Source: an uncultured Desulfovibrio sp. (GTDB taxonomy: Bacteria > Desulfobacterota > Desulfovibrionia > Desulfovibrionales > Desulfovibrionaceae). Taken from it: 64,000 bases of DNA. The notes beneath the pieces were generated by a model that saw only the letters and a program-made list of their open reading frames with translations, did no database searches and was not told the DNA's origin. How positions within the stretch are numbered: the stretch's first letter is position 1; each line of letters begins with the position of its first letter. Where the stretch lies: positions 124,001-188,000 of the forward strand of contig CAJXYU010000004.1 in assembly GCA_913063155.1 (NCBI GenBank). Reading direction: 5' to 3'. Of this stretch, positions 25,370 through 35,322 are shown piece by piece. Position numbers and translations under genes: made by a program.

Positions 25370-27994
25370 TCAGTCAATAACCAGTCCGCACCGCTCGTCG
25401 TAGCGAACTGTCACGGGCCTGTCTTTTCCATCCTTTCCGGTTCCGGTCCATATGCCGGGCGAGGTCTCCCGCATGGGCAGGCAAAGCCCCCATTTTCCTT
25501 TGTCCGGCATGGATTCAATGAGCCCGTCCACGGCATCCTTGCACGACTCGGAAATGTCGCCATCGGTCAATAATCGTACGGCCAGACGAACCTCGGAGCG
25601 CACGCAGTTGTCCATGGTCGTCCCGTTGCCGTCGTCATGCCAGAGTCGCACTCCTTCATTTCCGACACGCAGCAGGCGCACCCCGTGTGAAAGCTCTCCC
25701 AAACGCGTGGGAGCCGTAACGTCACTCCCCCAAGCACAATTATCCAAGGAATACCCCGCCAAAAAATCCAGTGCTCCGAATCGAGCCATGGCTTCATCGG
25801 CACGGTCTTTGGCAAAGGCTTTCATTTCCGGGCTGTCCAAAGCTTCCGGCGCGGCCAGAAAAAGGTCCGAATAAGCACCTTCCACCAATTCTCGTGCGTC
25901 ACGCGGCAGAACAATGGCCCCCTTGGCACACAAAAGCCGGGCCGTGCGCCATAACACGGCCGGACGAGGATATACATACTGCCCTTTTTCAAACATGGCC
26001 CCGTACCAATCCCCAGCCACATCGTTTGCCGGTTCCGGCATCAATACCTGCATAAGGGCAGATTCGTAACCTGCCGGGCGTTCGCGGTCGTGCCGATGAC
26101 AACGCCCGGCACGTTGGATCATAAGCTCCATTGGCGCGAGGTCACTCTGCAGCATGTCGAAATCCAGATCCAATGATTGTTCCACGACCTGCGAGGCGAT
26201 CAGAATTTTTCCGCTCCTGTCGGCGGAAACGCTCTCTTTGCCGAACAACCGCAGGACTTCACGCTCGATTTTCGCCCTGTCGCCGCCCGTGAAACGGGAA
26301 TGGAAAACCAGCACATTCCGAGCGGAAATCCCCTTCTCTTCCACCAAAATTCTTGCAGCCTCCAATACGTCCGCAACCGTGTTGCGAATCCAGCAGGCAC
26401 AGGCCCCAGCATCAGCGGCTTTGCACAAGGTCTCAAACATTCCGGTTTCCGTATGCATGGGGCGGATGGCTACATTCAATGATCTTTGTGTACTGACGGC
26501 CAAAGCCTCGCAACCGGTGTCGGTTATCCGGGACATCAGGGGAAACGCTGTATCCGATGCTTCCGTTGCTTCCGGCAACGGTGGCACTTCCCTGTACACA
26601 AAATCGCGTCCTTCCCGCCAAGCGCCCGTCAATTTTTCGCGCAAGGCTCCCGTCATGGTTGCAGAAAGCAGGATGGCGCAGCCTCCCATCGCCGCCTGAA
26701 AACGCAACAGATTCGTCAGAAGTTCTCCGGTATAGGTGTCATAAGAGTGTACTTCGTCCACGATTAATACGGATCGGCACAATCCAAGTAAACGCAGGGA
26801 TTGGTGTTTTGCGCCTAATATTCCGAGCAGGGCTTGGTCCACTGTGCCCACGCCGCACGGCGCCAAAAGGGCCTTTTTTCGGCTGTCCGCCAGCCAGTGG
26901 ACACAAACGCCGCGGCCGTCTGCGTCATCCTCTTTTCGTTGTGCATCAAGCCCTGCGGTGTATTTTTCGTTGAGAAACGCACTTCCATGCGCAAGCGCAA
27001 GAAAAATGTCTCGATCAAACAGAGCCTGTTTCCCCTCGGCAAGGCGCTCATACATGGCGTTTGCCGTGGCCATGGTGGGCAGTCCCACATACAGGCCGGA
27101 GGCGAAGCCAGCCCGCATCAAACGGTGCGCAGCGAGCAACGCAGCCTCGGTCTTACCTCCGCCAGTCAGGTCTTCGATAATAAGCATTTCCGGCCCGGCA
27201 GGTTCCGGCAGGTCCAGAACCGCCTGCTGCATCCCGCTCGGAGTGTATTGTTGCAAATGAGGCAGTAGATCGCCGAATTTCACCGTGTCCGTCGCGTGTG
27301 CCTCTGTAAACCCAAGTGCGGCCACAACTTCGGCTGCTTGCTTTTGCGCAATCGGCCAGTAGGTTTCAAACCCGTTCCACCGGCTAACTGGCTTGAACCA
27401 TCGCTCATTGGAGCCAATCCAGTCCGAGAGAATGATCAATCCCGCCGCAAACCATGACAATGGTTCCAACTCCACTTCGCGGAATTCTTCGTATGATTCA
27501 TGCAGGAAGTGCGCAGCCATTTCGTTTACAAACCATTTGGCATCATCCAGAACGGTGAAACAGGACGGTCCGGGATTGCACATTTCCGCAGGCAAGCCAT
27601 GGTGGCAAAGTGCGGCTGTCAGCAGCGGTTTCAATGAGAATTCGTCCGGTAGGTCCAATTGTTCCCATGGGCAAATCTCTTCCCAGATGGCAAGTCCGTA
27701 TTCCGTATGATGATGAGCATAGCCACCGTCAGGATGGCCGAGCGTTTCACCCAAAGGGAGGACCAAGCGTTGAAAACCGGGGTGAAATTTGCCCAGATCA
27801 TGACACGCGGCAACAAAAAGGAGCAATGACTGCACATGATTATGGGGCATCGGCGCGAGGTCAGCCATACGCTTGGCCCAAAGCGGATTTTCTTTCAGAA
27901 GCCGCTCGGCAACGGCCGCAACGTCAAGGCAGTGGTGTCCAAGATGGTGCCAAGCCCCATTCGGAAAGGTTTTTCCCCAATAATCATGCTGCAT
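25370..27994 (-). CDS. cas3: type I-E CRISPR helicase-nuclease Cas3
   Basis: An 874-residue fusion of HD nuclease and DExH helicase. HD part: HHLGHH (about 16-21), H65-D66 in AACHDLGKF, and distal histidines in YAHHHTEYG and CHHG. Helicase part: GGGKTEAA (Walker A), DEVHSYD (motif II), LLSATMTG (III), VVEQSLDLDFD (V) and QRAGRCHRH (VI). It is recruited by Cascade at R-loops and degrades the target. The ATG at 27994 has AGGAGG 7 nt upstream. All motifs are intact. It is separated from cas8e by a 533-bp gap holding the regulatory unit, so its expression can be uncoupled from Cascade. Confidence 0.97.
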   Translation of the reverse strand: MQHDYWGKTFPNGAWHHLGHHCLDVAAVAERLLKENPLWAKRMADLAPMPHNHVQSLLLFVAACHDLGKFHPGFQRLVLPLGETLGHPDGGYAHHHTEYGLAIWEEICPWEQLDLPDEFSLKPLLTAALCHHGLPAEMCNPGPSCFTVLDDAKWFVNEMAAHFLHESYEEFREVELEPLSWFAAGLIILSDWIGSNERWFKPVSRWNGFETYWPIAQKQAAEVVAALGFTEAHATDTVKFGDLLPHLQQYTPSGMQQAVLDLPEPAGPEMLIIEDLTGGGKTEAALLAAHRLMRAGFASGLYVGLPTMATANAMYERLAEGKQALFDRDIFLALAHGSAFLNEKYTAGLDAQRKEDDADGRGVCVHWLADSRKKALLAPCGVGTVDQALLGILGAKHQSLRLLGLCRSVLIVDEVHSYDTYTGELLTNLLRFQAAMGGCAILLSATMTGALREKLTGAWREGRDFVYREVPPLPEATEASDTAFPLMSRITDTGCEALAVSTQRSLNVAIRPMHTETGMFETLCKAADAGACACWIRNTVADVLEAARILVEEKGISARNVLVFHSRFTGGDRAKIEREVLRLFGKESVSADRSGKILIASQVVEQSLDLDFDMLQSDLAPMELMIQRAGRCHRHDRERPAGYESALMQVLMPEPANDVAGDWYGAMFEKGQYVYPRPAVLWRTARLLCAKGAIVLPRDARELVEGAYSDLFLAAPEALDSPEMKAFAKDRADEAMARFGALDFLAGYSLDNCAWGSDVTAPTRLGELSHGVRLLRVGNEGVRLWHDDGNGTTMDNCVRSEVRLAVRLLTDGDISESCKDAVDGLIESMPDKGKWGLCLPMRETSPGIWTGTGKDGKDRPVTVRYDERCGLVID

Positions 27995-28108
27995 GTGAAG
28001 GCCTCCTGCGGAGGACAGGACACAACATACAGCGTAACTTGTAAAGAAAAGCCTACATTACGCAGTTAACAATCCGAATTTATTTTCAACAAAGAAAGGT
28101 TGACCGAC

Positions 28109-31100
28109 TTAGTTGCACCTGTTGAACTGTTTCTTGGAAACTACGCGCTTTAGCGTCTTAAGAACGTCATCCCGCACGCTCTCCGCTTTGGTATTTACAT
28201 ATAGAATCGAATGCTCAACCCTGGCCATTGCTTCATCGCGACTCGCAGACAACCAGTTGAAGGAACCTTCAACCAGAGTCCGATTGTCCATTATCAAAGT
28301 CTTGTTGTGAATGCCGTCCGCAAAGACGAGCTGAACCCCCGATTCACGAATACTATATGAAATATTCTCCAGCATTCCTCTTTGATTATTACATGCCTTC
28401 AAAGCCAAACTGGAATCGGAAAACACTTTCACACCAACCCCACGCTCGATTGCACTTCTGAAATAGTCTATGATATTATCAGCTTGGATGGCATTATTAC
28501 TTAAAAATGGTGAGACTATAACAACTTCTTCCCTTGCCTCATTAAGGGCTGACACGAGCACCTCGCGATGGCGCTCAAGGGTTCTCAAATGCTCCACCTT
28601 GTCCGCCGTGATATCGCGTTGAGCAAGCTCAAACCCGGGCAAAGCATTCGCCTCATTACTGGCCAAAAGGTGATTTGCCAGAATACGCGACGGAGCACCC
28701 TTCCCTTTACGAAACAACCCCATATTGCCAAAAACAATAAAGGAGTGCTTGGCCCGCGAGACGGCAACATTCAACATGTTGACCCCTCTATCGAAAAAAG
28801 GAGTTCTAACGTCTTCAGGGCCATAAACGGGTGAGAAAATAACGATTGGCCGCTCTGCTCCCTGAAGGCGATGAACTGTGCCGATTTTCATGCCGTTTAC
28901 GTCTTTTGGCAGCATATCGTTAAGGAGCTTTTTGATGGTCCATTCCTGCGCCTTGAACGGAGTGATAATGCTCACCACATCTGAAAGAGATTTGCTTGAG
29001 TTGTAGTGCTCCAAAATATCGCTTCGATTCGCCTGAAGCCACTGTACAATGTTTTTAGCTTCATACTCATTTTTCCAACTGCCGCCGCCTTTCGAGCCTT
29101 TTGAGGGGATATGCGCGTAAGCCATGGGCGGGAAGAGCTGAGAAGAAGGAGGACTCGTATGCACCTCCAGTTGAGGATAAACAAGGTCTTTACAAAAGGA
29201 GATGATGCTTTCATGACATCGGCGGTGCTCAAGAAGGTACATCCCGCGTTCGGCAGCCTTCTGGCCTCCCACCATGCAATGATAGGGGCAGGCCGCCTGA
29301 GCCATCATCATGATGCTCCCTTTTGAGGCGGATTTCTCGTGCGGCATACCGTCCTCAGCACCGATGTACAACTTATGTTCCCTCATGTTCCCCAAATCAA
29401 CAGATGGGGGAATTTGATACACAGGCTCAATCTGATAGATATCGCCGACAACAAGAGCCTTTTTCGCCAGTGAAAACACTGCGGCTGCCTTGTCAGGTGC
29501 GGACTGACCGGCTTCATCAATAATAAGCAGGTCGATAAACTCATATTGATAATCATCAAATGACTTGAAGAACTTGGGAAGCATGAACAATGTGGAGACG
29601 ATACATGGAGTCAGCTTTGCGATACGCTTCCACCGGACATCGTCTGAAATGAATTTCTTACTGTCGCTTTGGAGAACCTCTTCCAGCCAAAGCGCTTCAT
29701 AATAATGGACAGCAAGGATAAACATACGAAAACGATTTCGCTTATCCAAATGATCCAGAAGCGAGTACAGACCTGTTCGTGAAAACTCCGGGGTTATGTC
29801 CATTGGTTTCAGTGCGTTTTCAAGTGCCTCAAAACGCTCGTCAATACGCCGAATGACATGTTCTACCCGACTTTTTTCCTCCTTGAGACCTTCCAAGGAG
29901 TTTAAGGGAGAAGCCAAATCACCCTCCGCTTCCTTGTGCTCCTCCGCTGCAATCAGCCTTTGACTCTCCAGGAAGCTCTCTATCGACTGGATGCTCTCGA
30001 ATTCATGCTCGGTGTAATGCATCCCGTTCTTAAGCAAGAAAGCTTTAGCTCGAGCAGCCTTACGTTTCTTGATCGGGCGTAAAAAGGCGATATAGTCCTC
30101 CCACCACGGCTCCCGGGACAATGCGAGCGCTGCCAGCTCAAGAGCCCTCTTTCGAGCCTCAAGCGTCTTGCCGGCTTGTGTCACAAGCTGCTTCTTTACA
30201 GCGATTTCCTCTCGTAAAGCCAATTCCCCTTCTTCGATCTCCCCCAAACTGGTTTCAGCATTTTTCCTGGCTTCAGCATCTTTGGAGCATTGTCGCCAAA
30301 GAGCCAAAATATCTTTCGCATTCTCATGGAATTGAATCATTTCATTTCGTAATTTTTCCCTGATCCTTATCAAGGATTTATCCCGCTGAGACTCTGTACA
30401 AACCTTTAACTTATCGCCGGAATACACTTCATAATTTTCAACAAAGCCATCATAAGCCCGTGAGATGAATTCCGGCTCTTCAAATTCATCGAAATACCCT
30501 TGGAGCTTCCCTTTCCGAAACACGGTGAGGAGATTCATATGAGGATCAATCTCTTTCGCGCTGGAAACAGCGTACGACCCGAGGCTCGACACCTCCTCAG
30601 GCAGCCACCGTTTGACCAAAGGATCAGAGGAGTCCTGAGATAATATCTCACCAAAATCACGAATAATATTTGTTACAGCCTGATTATTGGCCGATGTGGC
30701 AACAATGACCGGAGGGTCCGCAACGCCTTTCTCCGCATCAAGAACGGACTTCACCCACAATGAAGCAATGGCGCTTTGCAGCAGTGTGGTTTTCCCGGTT
30801 CCTGGAGGACCGTTGACAGCCAGCACCTCCCCGTCATTTACAGAAAAAAAGTGATGAATTGATTCTCGTTGGCTTCGTCCGAGACCATAATCAGCTGTCA
30901 TTTGACCCACGTGCAACGCGGCAGCGACATCAACCTCTTGCGACAAGGAAAGAAGATCCCGCTCAACTGGATGTAAACCAAGAATGGACTGGTACAGTTT
31001 CGGAGGGCTCTCTCGTTCAAGCAAATCTTCATAAAGCGACTTGATATGCATTGTGGACGAGAATTGCCCTGCGCTGGAAAATAATTGAGTTTGCCACTCG

Positions 31101-31672
31101 ACGATATACTCCACCTCACCAAAGACTATTCCCCCCTTCAAGGGGATGTCCAGAAGCGTCCTTATGAACTCTTTGCAATAAGTAAGATACTGTGGCCAAC
31201 CATTGAGTTCCGACGTCCAACCATTCTCTGTTTGATAAGTGTCGACGGCATCAACAGAAGATAGGATAATCGTTTTATCTTCAGCCAAAGGAGCAAGATA
31301 GTCTCGGGGTATCCACGGAAGTTTCTTTTCAACAGGCTCCACTCGTCCCGTATCGTCGACCTGGCAAGGCATAAGAACCGGAGTGATGGTATTTGGGTAA
31401 CCATAAAAAGTCTGGCCATGCCTGCGTTTCAGCTTCAACCGAACAGGAGCCGCAACGCCTTGGACAATCTTGATCGATGAAGCATGTTCATCAGAACTTT
31501 TTTTCTTGAAGAAATGCCGAATCAATTCCGTAGGGATATACCCACTATCAAGCATCCCTGCCTTTAGGACGGCCGACTTTGACGTGCTATTCTCCCCCAC
31601 GGATTCCAGAATCATCTCATCCGCAAGACTATCCCGATAATAACCAGTATAATTCGTTACATATTCGCTCAT
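28109..31672 (-). CDS. SF1 helicase with C-terminal PLD nuclease domain, type II Mokosh-like
   Basis: A 1187-residue protein. The helicase is of the DNA2/Upf1-like COG1112 group: GPPGTGKTT (about 290), a long coiled-coil insert (about 450-640), IIDEAGQSAPD (about 717), VVGDIYQIEPV, and VHRLQGAERPIVIFS. The C-terminus has a phospholipase-D-type nuclease domain with HNKTLIMD (about 1120) and GSFNW. A single protein joining this RNA-type helicase with PLD is the layout of MkoC of type II Mokosh, a known anti-phage system; the assignment rests on architecture only. It is visibly richer in A/T than its neighbours. It lies 114 bp upstream of cas3, on the same strand. Confidence 0.72.
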   Translation of the reverse strand: MSEYVTNYTGYYRDSLADEMILESVGENSTSKSAVLKAGMLDSGYIPTELIRHFFKKKSSDEHASSIKIVQGVAAPVRLKLKRRHGQTFYGYPNTITPVLMPCQVDDTGRVEPVEKKLPWIPRDYLAPLAEDKTIILSSVDAVDTYQTENGWTSELNGWPQYLTYCKEFIRTLLDIPLKGGIVFGEVEYIVEWQTQLFSSAGQFSSTMHIKSLYEDLLERESPPKLYQSILGLHPVERDLLSLSQEVDVAAALHVGQMTADYGLGRSQRESIHHFFSVNDGEVLAVNGPPGTGKTTLLQSAIASLWVKSVLDAEKGVADPPVIVATSANNQAVTNIIRDFGEILSQDSSDPLVKRWLPEEVSSLGSYAVSSAKEIDPHMNLLTVFRKGKLQGYFDEFEEPEFISRAYDGFVENYEVYSGDKLKVCTESQRDKSLIRIREKLRNEMIQFHENAKDILALWRQCSKDAEARKNAETSLGEIEEGELALREEIAVKKQLVTQAGKTLEARKRALELAALALSREPWWEDYIAFLRPIKKRKAARAKAFLLKNGMHYTEHEFESIQSIESFLESQRLIAAEEHKEAEGDLASPLNSLEGLKEEKSRVEHVIRRIDERFEALENALKPMDITPEFSRTGLYSLLDHLDKRNRFRMFILAVHYYEALWLEEVLQSDSKKFISDDVRWKRIAKLTPCIVSTLFMLPKFFKSFDDYQYEFIDLLIIDEAGQSAPDKAAAVFSLAKKALVVGDIYQIEPVYQIPPSVDLGNMREHKLYIGAEDGMPHEKSASKGSIMMMAQAACPYHCMVGGQKAAERGMYLLEHRRCHESIISFCKDLVYPQLEVHTSPPSSQLFPPMAYAHIPSKGSKGGGSWKNEYEAKNIVQWLQANRSDILEHYNSSKSLSDVVSIITPFKAQEWTIKKLLNDMLPKDVNGMKIGTVHRLQGAERPIVIFSPVYGPEDVRTPFFDRGVNMLNVAVSRAKHSFIVFGNMGLFRKGKGAPSRILANHLLASNEANALPGFELAQRDITADKVEHLRTLERHREVLVSALNEAREEVVIVSPFLSNNAIQADNIIDYFRSAIERGVGVKVFSDSSLALKACNNQRGMLENISYSIRESGVQLVFADGIHNKTLIMDNRTLVEGSFNWLSASRDEAMARVEHSILYVNTKAESVRDDVLKTLKRVVSKKQFNRCN

Positions 31673-32633
31673 GGTTTAAAGAACATACACAACGAAGACT
31701 CAATCACCAATACCCAAAAAATGATCATGTAAAATAAGCAAGCAGAGTTCCTACCGGCATATACCGCCAGGTCGCATCCTCGTCGTTATATAATTAGCAA
31801 CAAAATCAAAAGGATAATCAAGTAGCGAGGGCGCGTCGAATCTCCTTTTTTTCTGGCCTTGGTTACACGCCGGCATACATTTGAGTGCAGAGAATGTCCT
31901 AGGGTGACTGGAAGGCATCCTGCGCATCAACAGCCCCTACAGGACAGACCTCCGCGTAAACTCCACATGCCCAAAGCGCCGTGCGATAATTCGCGGGCAT
32001 CTGTGCGATAATTGAGCCGCTTTTCGCGTTGCAGTATGTGAAAGCCTTTTACAGTTTTCCTGGCCGAAGCTCACAAACGAAAACGCCCTCCCGGGAAGCC
32101 CCGGGCGGGCGTCTTTGTTTCAGGAAGTAGTCGTGGAATCACAGCGTATGTCAGCCCAGATCCTGAAAGTGTCGGCACGCAATATCGAAGTAAGCCCGGC
32201 CTGATGCAATCCAGGCTTTCCTTTTTTCTAACGTCGCTCAGTGGTCCAACAAAGTGGCCCCATATATCTCCGATTATCTCAGTTCCAGCCTAGACGTGGT
32301 AATTTACGCAATATTAGCCAGTATTACAGCTTTACTTGTTAGTAAAACACTGCTCTCTGAGGACACATCAACGAGACCGGGAAAAGTGGGCAATACAGTG
32401 ACTAACATCATTTGGTATATTATCCCGACATCGGCCCTTTTTTCCCTTCCTTGCAGCTCTCAAAAGACAGGATGAATTCACCTTCACCACAACCTCCCGT
32501 TGGCTGACTGATGTTGTTACAGTAAGGGAAAAACCTTTTCAGAAACGACCATCCCGATATATCCCGGATCACCCCGATAATCTCACACCCACTACCTAGT
32601 TATCCTGTACACTATTAGAATCATGAGAAAATT
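31673..32633. other. gene-poor right edge of the island
   Basis: About 960 bp without a convincing gene. It contains the right copy of the flanking repeat (31977-32147), an imperfect AAGCC/GGCTT hairpin with a T-rich tail (32190-32230), and a plus-strand 73-codon frame at 32254 (GTG start, no ribosome-binding site) coding for a hydrophobic peptide that I do not accept as a gene. Confidence 0.5.
31977..32147. repeat. island-flanking direct repeat, right copy
   Basis: A 171-bp direct copy of 15646-15794 in the same orientation. Shared blocks include CGCCGTGCGATAAT, TTTCGCGTTGCA, TATGTGAAAGCCTTTTACAG, the ACGCCCTCCCGG hairpin arm, and GTCTTTGTTTCAGGAAGTAG to CACAGCGT. It has about 22 extra bases near its start, where TGCGATAATT is repeated. 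The two copies enclose the methyltransferase, CRISPR-Cas and helicase genes. Confidence 0.8.
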
Positions 32634-33224
32634 TCATTTCAGCAACAGCTGAAACGAGACATCCCCCTCTTTACCTGTCAAAAAAACGCAAAGCTCTTTC
32701 AGGCTCACTTCATTCGTATCGACGTGTATGGACTGCACCATGTCGTTGAACGACATCTCCCTGTCGTTCAAATACGCAACAAGGTCCTTTGCAGCAATCA
32801 CAATGCCGTGCCCCAAAATATCGGCTCCGGCGGTACGAGCCACAACATTGAAAGCCTTGACCGTGACAAAGCCCAGTTCTCCAATTTCGGCGACCTCTCC
32901 AGCCGCACAGCTGATGTCGCCGCGAAAAACACCCACAGGACTCTGCCTGCCCATTGCAATCCCCACCAGCCCCGGCATAGCCCCGGCCAGGGCCAGCACA
33001 TCCCCATCATTAACCGGTGCGGTATCCACATCGTCCACAGGGCTGCCGTTGATGAAAATGGTTCTGACCACACTCTCCACATAGTCTCCATCCATGTTCA
33101 GCTGTCCCTCCAGAAAAGCAGACACGGACAACCCCACCCGGGCTTGGATGCCGACCCCCTTTTGCAGCATGGTGCTCCAAAAACCCACCCCTTTTTCAGC
33201 CATACGCATGACGATGCAATTCAT
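32634..33224 (-). CDS. conserved hypothetical protein beside the AOR gene
   Basis: A 196-residue protein of unknown function. The start at 33224 (MNCIVMRMAEKGVGFW) has AGGA about 9 nt upstream; the earlier frame lacks one. The middle (about 68-100) reads SPVDDVDTAPVNDGDVLALAGAMPGLVGIAM, which recalls the DGD.L.L turn of beta-grasp sulfur-carrier proteins (ThiS/MoaD) but lacks a C-terminal Gly-Gly. It is divergent from the tungsten enzyme gene with 199 bp between starts, so a shared promoter region and a role in the same pathway are plausible. Confidence 0.6.
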   Translation of the reverse strand: MNCIVMRMAEKGVGFWSTMLQKGVGIQARVGLSVSAFLEGQLNMDGDYVESVVRTIFINGSPVDDVDTAPVNDGDVLALAGAMPGLVGIAMGRQSPVGVFRGDISCAAGEVAEIGELGFVTVKAFNVVARTAGADILGHGIVIAAKDLVAYLNDREMSFNDMVQSIHVDTNEVSLKELCVFLTGKEGDVSFQLLLK

Positions 33225-33319
33225 TATTTTACATCCTTTTTTTGGAATGTCTTCCTTCTCCATAGCACTTCTCTTTGTCGAGAGCACTATGCCCGACTGA
33301 GCACAATATATTGTTTTTT

Positions 33320-33349
33320 TTGACATTATTTTTCAAAGGAGCGTATACT
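33320..33349 (+). promoter_or_regulatory. sigma70-type promoter of the AOR gene
   Basis: TTGACA (33320-33325), 18-bp spacer, TATACT (33344-33349), about 75 bp upstream of the AOR start codon. The -35 matches the consensus fully and the -10 at five of six positions. Confidence 0.7.
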
Positions 33350-33423
33350 CCCGCTAAAGATGGGCATCTATAAAATATGTTTCCGTCAACTGCCGGGAAC
33401 AACAAAACAAAGGTGAGGCAAAT

Positions 33424-35151
33424 ATGAGGATACTTCGAATCAACACCCGCACAAAGGAATACAAGTTCGAGGAACTTGGTGAGTATGCAGGCCTCGGCGG
33501 CCGCGCAATGACTTCCCGGCTGATCAACAAAGAGGTGCCGGCCGACTGTCATCCGCTCTCCGCCGAAAACAAGTTGGTGATCGCCGGAGGTGTGCTGGCC
33601 GGCTCCACTGCTGCAAACTCCGGCCGCGTCTCCGTGGGTTCGAAGTCCCCTCTAACCGGTGGTATCAAGGAATCCAACTCCGGCGGCCTGTTCGCGCACA
33701 AACTGCCGAAACTGAACCTGCTGGCCATTGTCTTCGAAGACAAACCTGAAACCGATGCTCCTTTCCAAAACATTTTCATCTCCACCGACAAGGTCGAGTT
33801 CAAGGACGCCACCGCCATTGCGGGGATGGACAACTACCCGGCCCACGACAAACTGTTGGCGGAATACGGGGATAAGGCCGTCATCTGCATGACCGGTCCT
33901 GTGGGGGAAAAGTGCGGCAAAACCGCGACAATCCAATTCACCGATCCGTACAAACGCCCGGCCCGCTCCGCAGGACGCGGTGGAATGGGCGCCGTCCTCG
34001 GCTCCAAAAAAGTCAAAGCGGTGATACTTGATCCGGCCGCCAGTGAATCCTACAAACCGGTGGATGCCGAGGCATTCAAGGCGGCCCGCAAGACCTGGGC
34101 CGAAATCCTCATGGGACACCCGGTCACCAGCCAGGGCCTGCCCGGCTTCGGAACATCCATTCTGGTCAACGTCATCAACGAGGCGGGAGCCCTGCCGACC
34201 AAGAACTTCCGTTACGGCCAGTGCGACCACGCAGCCGACATTTCCGGTGAAAAGATCGCCGAAGTCATCGAATCTCGTGGCGGCAAGACCAAGGAAGGCT
34301 GCCATGTGGGTTGTCTTATCCAATGTTCCCAGCAGTACAACGATAAAAAGGGCGAATACCTGACCTCCGGCTTCGAATACGAGACCGTCTGGGCTCTGGG
34401 CGCCAACTGCTTGATCAAGGATATAGACGACATCGCCACGCTCGACCGTATCTGCGACGAAAAGGGAATGGATACCATTGAGATCGGCAACACTATCGCC
34501 ATTGCCATGGAAGGCGGGATCATCCCTTGGGGCGACGGTAAAGCGGCCATCGCCCTGGCTCAGAAGTGCGGTTCCGAAGATCCCATGGGTCTGATCATCG
34601 GCAACGGTGTGGACTTTGCGGGCGGTGCGTTCGGCGTCGACCGCCTGCCCACCTGCAAAGGCCAGTCCCTGCCCGCTTACGATCCGCGTGCGGTCAAGGG
34701 CGTCGGTGTCACCTACGCAACCACCCCCATGGGCGGCGACCACACCGCCGGTTACGGCGTCTGTCAAAACGTGCTCAAAGTCGGCGGCGACGTGGACGGC
34801 CATAAAAAGGAAGGCAATGTGGAAACCTCCAAGAACCTGCAAATCGCCACCGCTTCCATCGACGCCTTGGGCATGTGCCTGTTCGTAGCCTTCGCAGTAC
34901 TCGATTCCGAAAACGGCGCACAAGTAATGGCCGACCTGGTAGCGGCGCAGACCGGCACCAAATTCACAGTGGACGATTTCCTGGCCCTTGGTGTGAACTG
35001 CCTCAAGGATGAACTTGACTTCAACAAACGCGCCGGTTTCACCAAAAGTGACGATCAGTTGCCGCGCTTCTTCTCCACCGAGGCTCTGCCGCCCCACAAC
35101 GTCACCTGGGACTTCACCGAAGACGAGTTACAGGCTGCCAAAGTGGACTAA
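33424..35151 (+). CDS. aor: tungsten-dependent aldehyde:ferredoxin oxidoreductase
   Basis: A 575-residue member of the AOR family, which oxidises aldehydes to carboxylic acids with ferredoxin as acceptor, using tungsten bound to two pterins and one [4Fe-4S] cluster. Visible: the N-terminal pterin domain (YAGLGGRAMTS; GRVSVGSKSPLTGGIKESNSGG), AGRGGMGAVLGSKKVKA, and the cluster ligands in CHVGCLIQC (about 300) with the fourth cysteine in DALGMC (about 480). The protein is slightly shorter than archaeal AOR (about 605). It has its own promoter and terminator and sits at the head of a tungstate uptake and cofactor locus. Confidence 0.92.
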   Translation: MRILRINTRTKEYKFEELGEYAGLGGRAMTSRLINKEVPADCHPLSAENKLVIAGGVLAGSTAANSGRVSVGSKSPLTGGIKESNSGGLFAHKLPKLNLLAIVFEDKPETDAPFQNIFISTDKVEFKDATAIAGMDNYPAHDKLLAEYGDKAVICMTGPVGEKCGKTATIQFTDPYKRPARSAGRGGMGAVLGSKKVKAVILDPAASESYKPVDAEAFKAARKTWAEILMGHPVTSQGLPGFGTSILVNVINEAGALPTKNFRYGQCDHAADISGEKIAEVIESRGGKTKEGCHVGCLIQCSQQYNDKKGEYLTSGFEYETVWALGANCLIKDIDDIATLDRICDEKGMDTIEIGNTIAIAMEGGIIPWGDGKAAIALAQKCGSEDPMGLIIGNGVDFAGGAFGVDRLPTCKGQSLPAYDPRAVKGVGVTYATTPMGGDHTAGYGVCQNVLKVGGDVDGHKKEGNVETSKNLQIATASIDALGMCLFVAFAVLDSENGAQVMADLVAAQTGTKFTVDDFLALGVNCLKDELDFNKRAGFTKSDDQLPRFFSTEALPPHNVTWDFTEDELQAAKVD

Positions 35152-35167
35152 CGACCATTCCGCAACG

Positions 35168-35201
35168 AAAAGGCCGGGCACGATTGCCCGGCCTTTTTTT
35201 T
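35168..35201 (+). terminator. terminator of the AOR gene
   Basis: AGGCCGGGCA, loop CGAT, TGCCCGGCCT, followed by eight T residues; 20 bp after the stop codon. Confidence 0.9.
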
Positions 35202-35322
35202 GCCTAATTGAAATCCCACCGACATATGGATGACTCCAGAAAAAATAATTGGTACTTACACTTACATAGGTTCGCGTTGAGCAATAACATTTCTTATGAG
35301 TTAGACTACCAAGGAGGGGGAA

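Noticed and set aside
32254-32475. 73-codon hydrophobic frame in the island's right margin
   Set aside because: GTG start without ribosome-binding site and no recognisable family in a degenerate A/T-rich stretch.
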